Source: Gordonia amicalis NBRC 100051 = JCM 11271
Lineage (GTDB): Bacteria > Actinomycetota > Actinomycetes > Mycobacteriales > Mycobacteriaceae
Assembly (NCBI RefSeq): GCF_000332995.1
Contig: NZ_BANS01000029.1
Span: 23,512-87,511 of the forward strand
DNA: 64,000 nt
Direction: 5' to 3'
This document shows positions 62,412 to 64,000 of the stretch, piece after piece (position 1 is the first letter of the stretch; each line of letters starts with the position of its first letter). The notes beneath the pieces were generated by a model, which searched no databases, was not told where the DNA came from, and saw nothing but the letters and a program-made list of their open reading frames with translations. Position numbers and translations under genes: made by a program.

Positions 62412-63758
62412 GTGAGTGCTGAGACTGAGGGAACCGCCAACACGACCGACGAAATCGTCCGGGCCGCGACCGCCCAGAGCGGAACCGCACCCGTCGACAT
62501 CCTCGACGAACTCGAGTGGCGAGGTCTGATCGCGCAGTCCACCGACCTCGACGCACTGCGTGAGGCCCTCGCGGGCGGGCCCATCACGTTGTACGCGGGC
62601 TTCGACCCGACGGCGTCGAGTCTGCACGCAGGTCACCTCGTGCCGCTGTTGACCCTCAAACGCTTCCAACTCGCGGGCCATCGGCCGATCGTTCTCGCGG
62701 GTGGGGCCACCGGTCTCATCGGTGATCCCCGGGAAGTGGGGGAGCGGACCATGAACGCTCCCGACACGGTCGCCGAATGGGCCGGCCGGATCGACGCCCA
62801 ACTCCGTCGCTTCGTCGACATCGACGAGTCGCCGACGGGTGCGCTCGTCGTCAACAACCTCGAGTGGACCGGACAGCTCTCCGCCATCGAGTTCCTGCGC
62901 GACCTCGGGAAGCACTTCTCGGTGAACGTCATGCTCGCCCGGGACACCGTGAAGCGGCGTCTCGAGGGGGACGGCATCAGCTACGCCGAGTTCAGCTACC
63001 TGCTCCTGCAGTCCAACGACTTCGTCGAGCTCAATCGGCGGTACGGCTGCCTCCTGCAGATCGGTGGCTCGGATCAGTGGGGGAACATCGTCGGCGGTGT
63101 GGACCTGGGACGCCGACTCGACGGGGTGTCCCTGCATGCACTGACCGTGCCGCTCGTGACGTCGTCGGACGGCAAGAAGTTCGGCAAGTCCACCGGTGGC
63201 GGCAGCCTGTGGCTCGACCCCGAGCTCACCAGCCCGTACGCCTGGTACCAGTACTTCGTGAACACCGCCGACGCGGACGTCATCCGCTACCTGCGGTGGT
63301 TCACCTTCCTCGGACGCGAGGAGATCGCCGAACTCGAGCAGGCGACGGAGGAGAAGCCACATCTGCGTCTCGCGCAGAAGAAGCTCGCCGCCGAGATGAC
63401 CACCCTGATCCACGGGCAGGGGAACACCCGCGCAGTCGAACTCGCCAGCCAGGCCCTGTTCGGTCGCGCCGAGCTCGACGAGCTCGACGAGTCCACCCTC
63501 GCCGCGGCCGTGGGGGAGACCGTCATCGCGGAGTACGTGCAGGAGCGACCCACGATCATCCAGTTGCTCGTCGACACCAAGCTGTCCGAGAGCAACAAGG
63601 CTGCGCGTCGTGCAGTGTCCGAGGGCGGCGCGTACGTGAACAACACGAAGATCACCGATCCGGAGTGGCAGCCGGCGGACTCCGACCTGCTCCACGGGCG
63701 ATGGTTGGTCGTGCGCCGCGGCAAGAAGAGCTTCGCCGGCGCGAGACTGGGCCGCTGA
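62412..63758 (+). CDS. tyrS: Tyrosyl-tRNA synthetase
   Basis: TyrS charges tRNA-Tyr. It is a class I enzyme of 448 residues, about 25 longer than usual at the N-terminus (an acidic [13 protein letters not shown] leader). Motifs: [20 protein letters not shown] (HIGH variant HAGH), [42 protein letters not shown] and the KMSKS variant [12 protein letters not shown]-terminal S4-like RNA-binding domain follows ([20 protein letters not shown]). GTG at 62412 is the nominal start; an internal start cannot be excluded. It ends the conserved block. Confidence 0.96.
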   Translation: MSAETEGTANTTDEIVRAATAQSGTAPVDILDELEWRGLIAQSTDLDALREALAGGPITLYAGFDPTASSLHAGHLVPLLTLKRFQLAGHRPIVLAGGATGLIGDPREVGERTMNAPDTVAEWAGRIDAQLRRFVDIDESPTGALVVNNLEWTGQLSAIEFLRDLGKHFSVNVMLARDTVKRRLEGDGISYAEFSYLLLQSNDFVELNRRYGCLLQIGGSDQWGNIVGGVDLGRRLDGVSLHALTVPLVTSSDGKKFGKSTGGGSLWLDPELTSPYAWYQYFVNTADADVIRYLRWFTFLGREEIAELEQATEEKPHLRLAQKKLAAEMTTLIHGQGNTRAVELASQALFGRAELDELDESTLAAAVGETVIAEYVQERPTIIQLLVDTKLSESNKAARRAVSEGGAYVNNTKITDPEWQPADSDLLHGRWLVVRRGKKSFAGARLGR

Positions 63759-63799
63759 CGCAGCGAAGGCGTAGCGAACCAGGCCTCTGACCAGGCGAT

Positions 63800-63828
63800 T
63801 TGACGCGTTGTTCGCGCCTGTGTAACTT
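63800..63828 (+). promoter_or_regulatory. Strong promoter downstream of tyrS
   Basis: TTGACG (63800-63805) and TAACTT (63823-63828) are 17 bases apart, with TG motifs just before the -10. Transcription would start near 63835 and read rightward into the structured leader. Confidence 0.7.
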
Positions 63829-63834
63829 AATCGA

Positions 63835-64000
63835 CGCACCGCAGAGAGCAACTCCCCCGGAGCCGCAAGCACCGGGGAAGCAAAAGTGCCCGAGCTACTC
63901 GCTCGGGCCGCCTGTGCGGGGCCACTCCCGAGAACAAGAGCGTGAGAATTTCTCACGCTCTGGGAGAGGCTCACCGGAGCCGGACTCGTCAAGAGGACGT
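63835..64000 (+). ncRNA. Unidentified structured leader RNA (cut by window end)
   Basis: Four stems are visible: CCCCGG/CCGGGG (63855-63860 with 63872-63877); GCCCGAGC/GCTCGGGC (63888-63895 with 63901-63908, loop TACTC); a palindrome AGAGCGTGAGAA/TTCTCACGCTCT (63937-63961) enclosed by GCC-A-CTCCC/GGGAG-A-GGC (63921-63929 with 63962-63970); and GGCTC/GAGCC (63968-63972 with 63977-63981). The last two compete for 63968-63970, as in switching leaders. No coding region is present. No 16S rRNA leader signature, cobalamin, c-di-AMP (ydaO) or glycine riboswitch core was recognised. The downstream gene is outside the window. Confidence 0.5.

Noticed and set aside
63835..64000. 16S rRNA leader or the start of an rRNA operon
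   Set aside because: No BoxA-like antitermination element or 16S 5' sequence is visible before the window ends.
63835..64000. c-di-AMP (ydaO) or glycine riboswitch
   Set aside because: The conserved GGGGUGAAU or GCCGAAGG-type cores are absent, although the region is structured and includes GGGAGAGG.

Overview
This window is high-GC actinobacterial chromosome. Gene content and order (rpsA, coaE, DUF402, uvrB, usp, MBL hydrolase, uvrA, infC-rpmI-rplT, rRNA methyltransferase, pheST, argCJBDFRGH, a lipase/acyl-CoA-synthetase fusion, Trm112-like protein, tyrS) match, from memory, the Rv1630-Rv1659 and Rv1683-Rv1689 stretches of Mycobacterium tuberculosis. The organism is therefore a member of the Mycobacteriales. 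The overall style (strong GC bias, HelD, orphan NRPS) suggests Gordonia or a close relative, but the genus is inference only. No tRNA, rRNA, CRISPR array, transposase or integrase was recognised.

Layout. 1-4121: the end of an amino-acid ABC transporter ATPase, two SAM methyltransferases, a seven-helix membrane protein and a 2H phosphoesterase. 4275-5960: rpsA with promoter and terminator. 5974-9140: a SWIM zinc-finger/SNF2 helicase pair divergent from a TetR regulator, with a 12-bp inverted-repeat operator between them. 9176-15587: a Zur-box-preceded AztD-like lipoprotein, coaE with a shortened GrpB-like tail, a frameshifted secreted protein, DUF402, uvrB and a universal stress protein. 15636-16538: HMG-CoA lyase.

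16789-29593 holds a damaged non-ribosomal peptide synthetase (NRPS) locus. It comprises a 5'-truncated synthetase broken by three frameshifts, a two-module synthetase with a frameshift in its last carrier domain, and a C-terminal remnant (condensation tail, adenylation tail, carrier, thioesterase) with a G-tract frameshift. Either the locus is decaying or these repetitive modules are misassembled. 29565-33806 carries a HelD-type helicase, a small conserved protein and a DoxX-like protein with a repetitive tail.

34121-50164 is housekeeping: MBL hydrolase; uvrA behind an apparent RecA-NDp (PafBC-type) DNA-damage promoter; the infC-rpmI-rplT operon with a long leader and an ATC start codon; an rRNA methyltransferase; tex with a Gly/Arg/Asn-rich tail; a hydrolase; an acyltransferase; and pheST. 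50233-59029 is the complete arginine pathway argCJBDFRGH, with 4-base (argF 3-base) overlaps between argC and argF, a mini-ORF chain between argF and argR, and a hairpin before argG. 59120-63758 contains the hydrolase/AMP-ligase fusion, a Trm112-like protein and tyrS. The last 200 bases contain a good promoter followed by an unidentified, strongly structured leader RNA cut by the window edge.

Functional themes: nucleotide excision repair (uvrA, uvrB), translation (rpsA, infC, rpmI, rplT, pheST, tyrS, rRNA methyltransferase), arginine synthesis under ArgR, metal and stress response, and a damaged secondary-metabolite locus.
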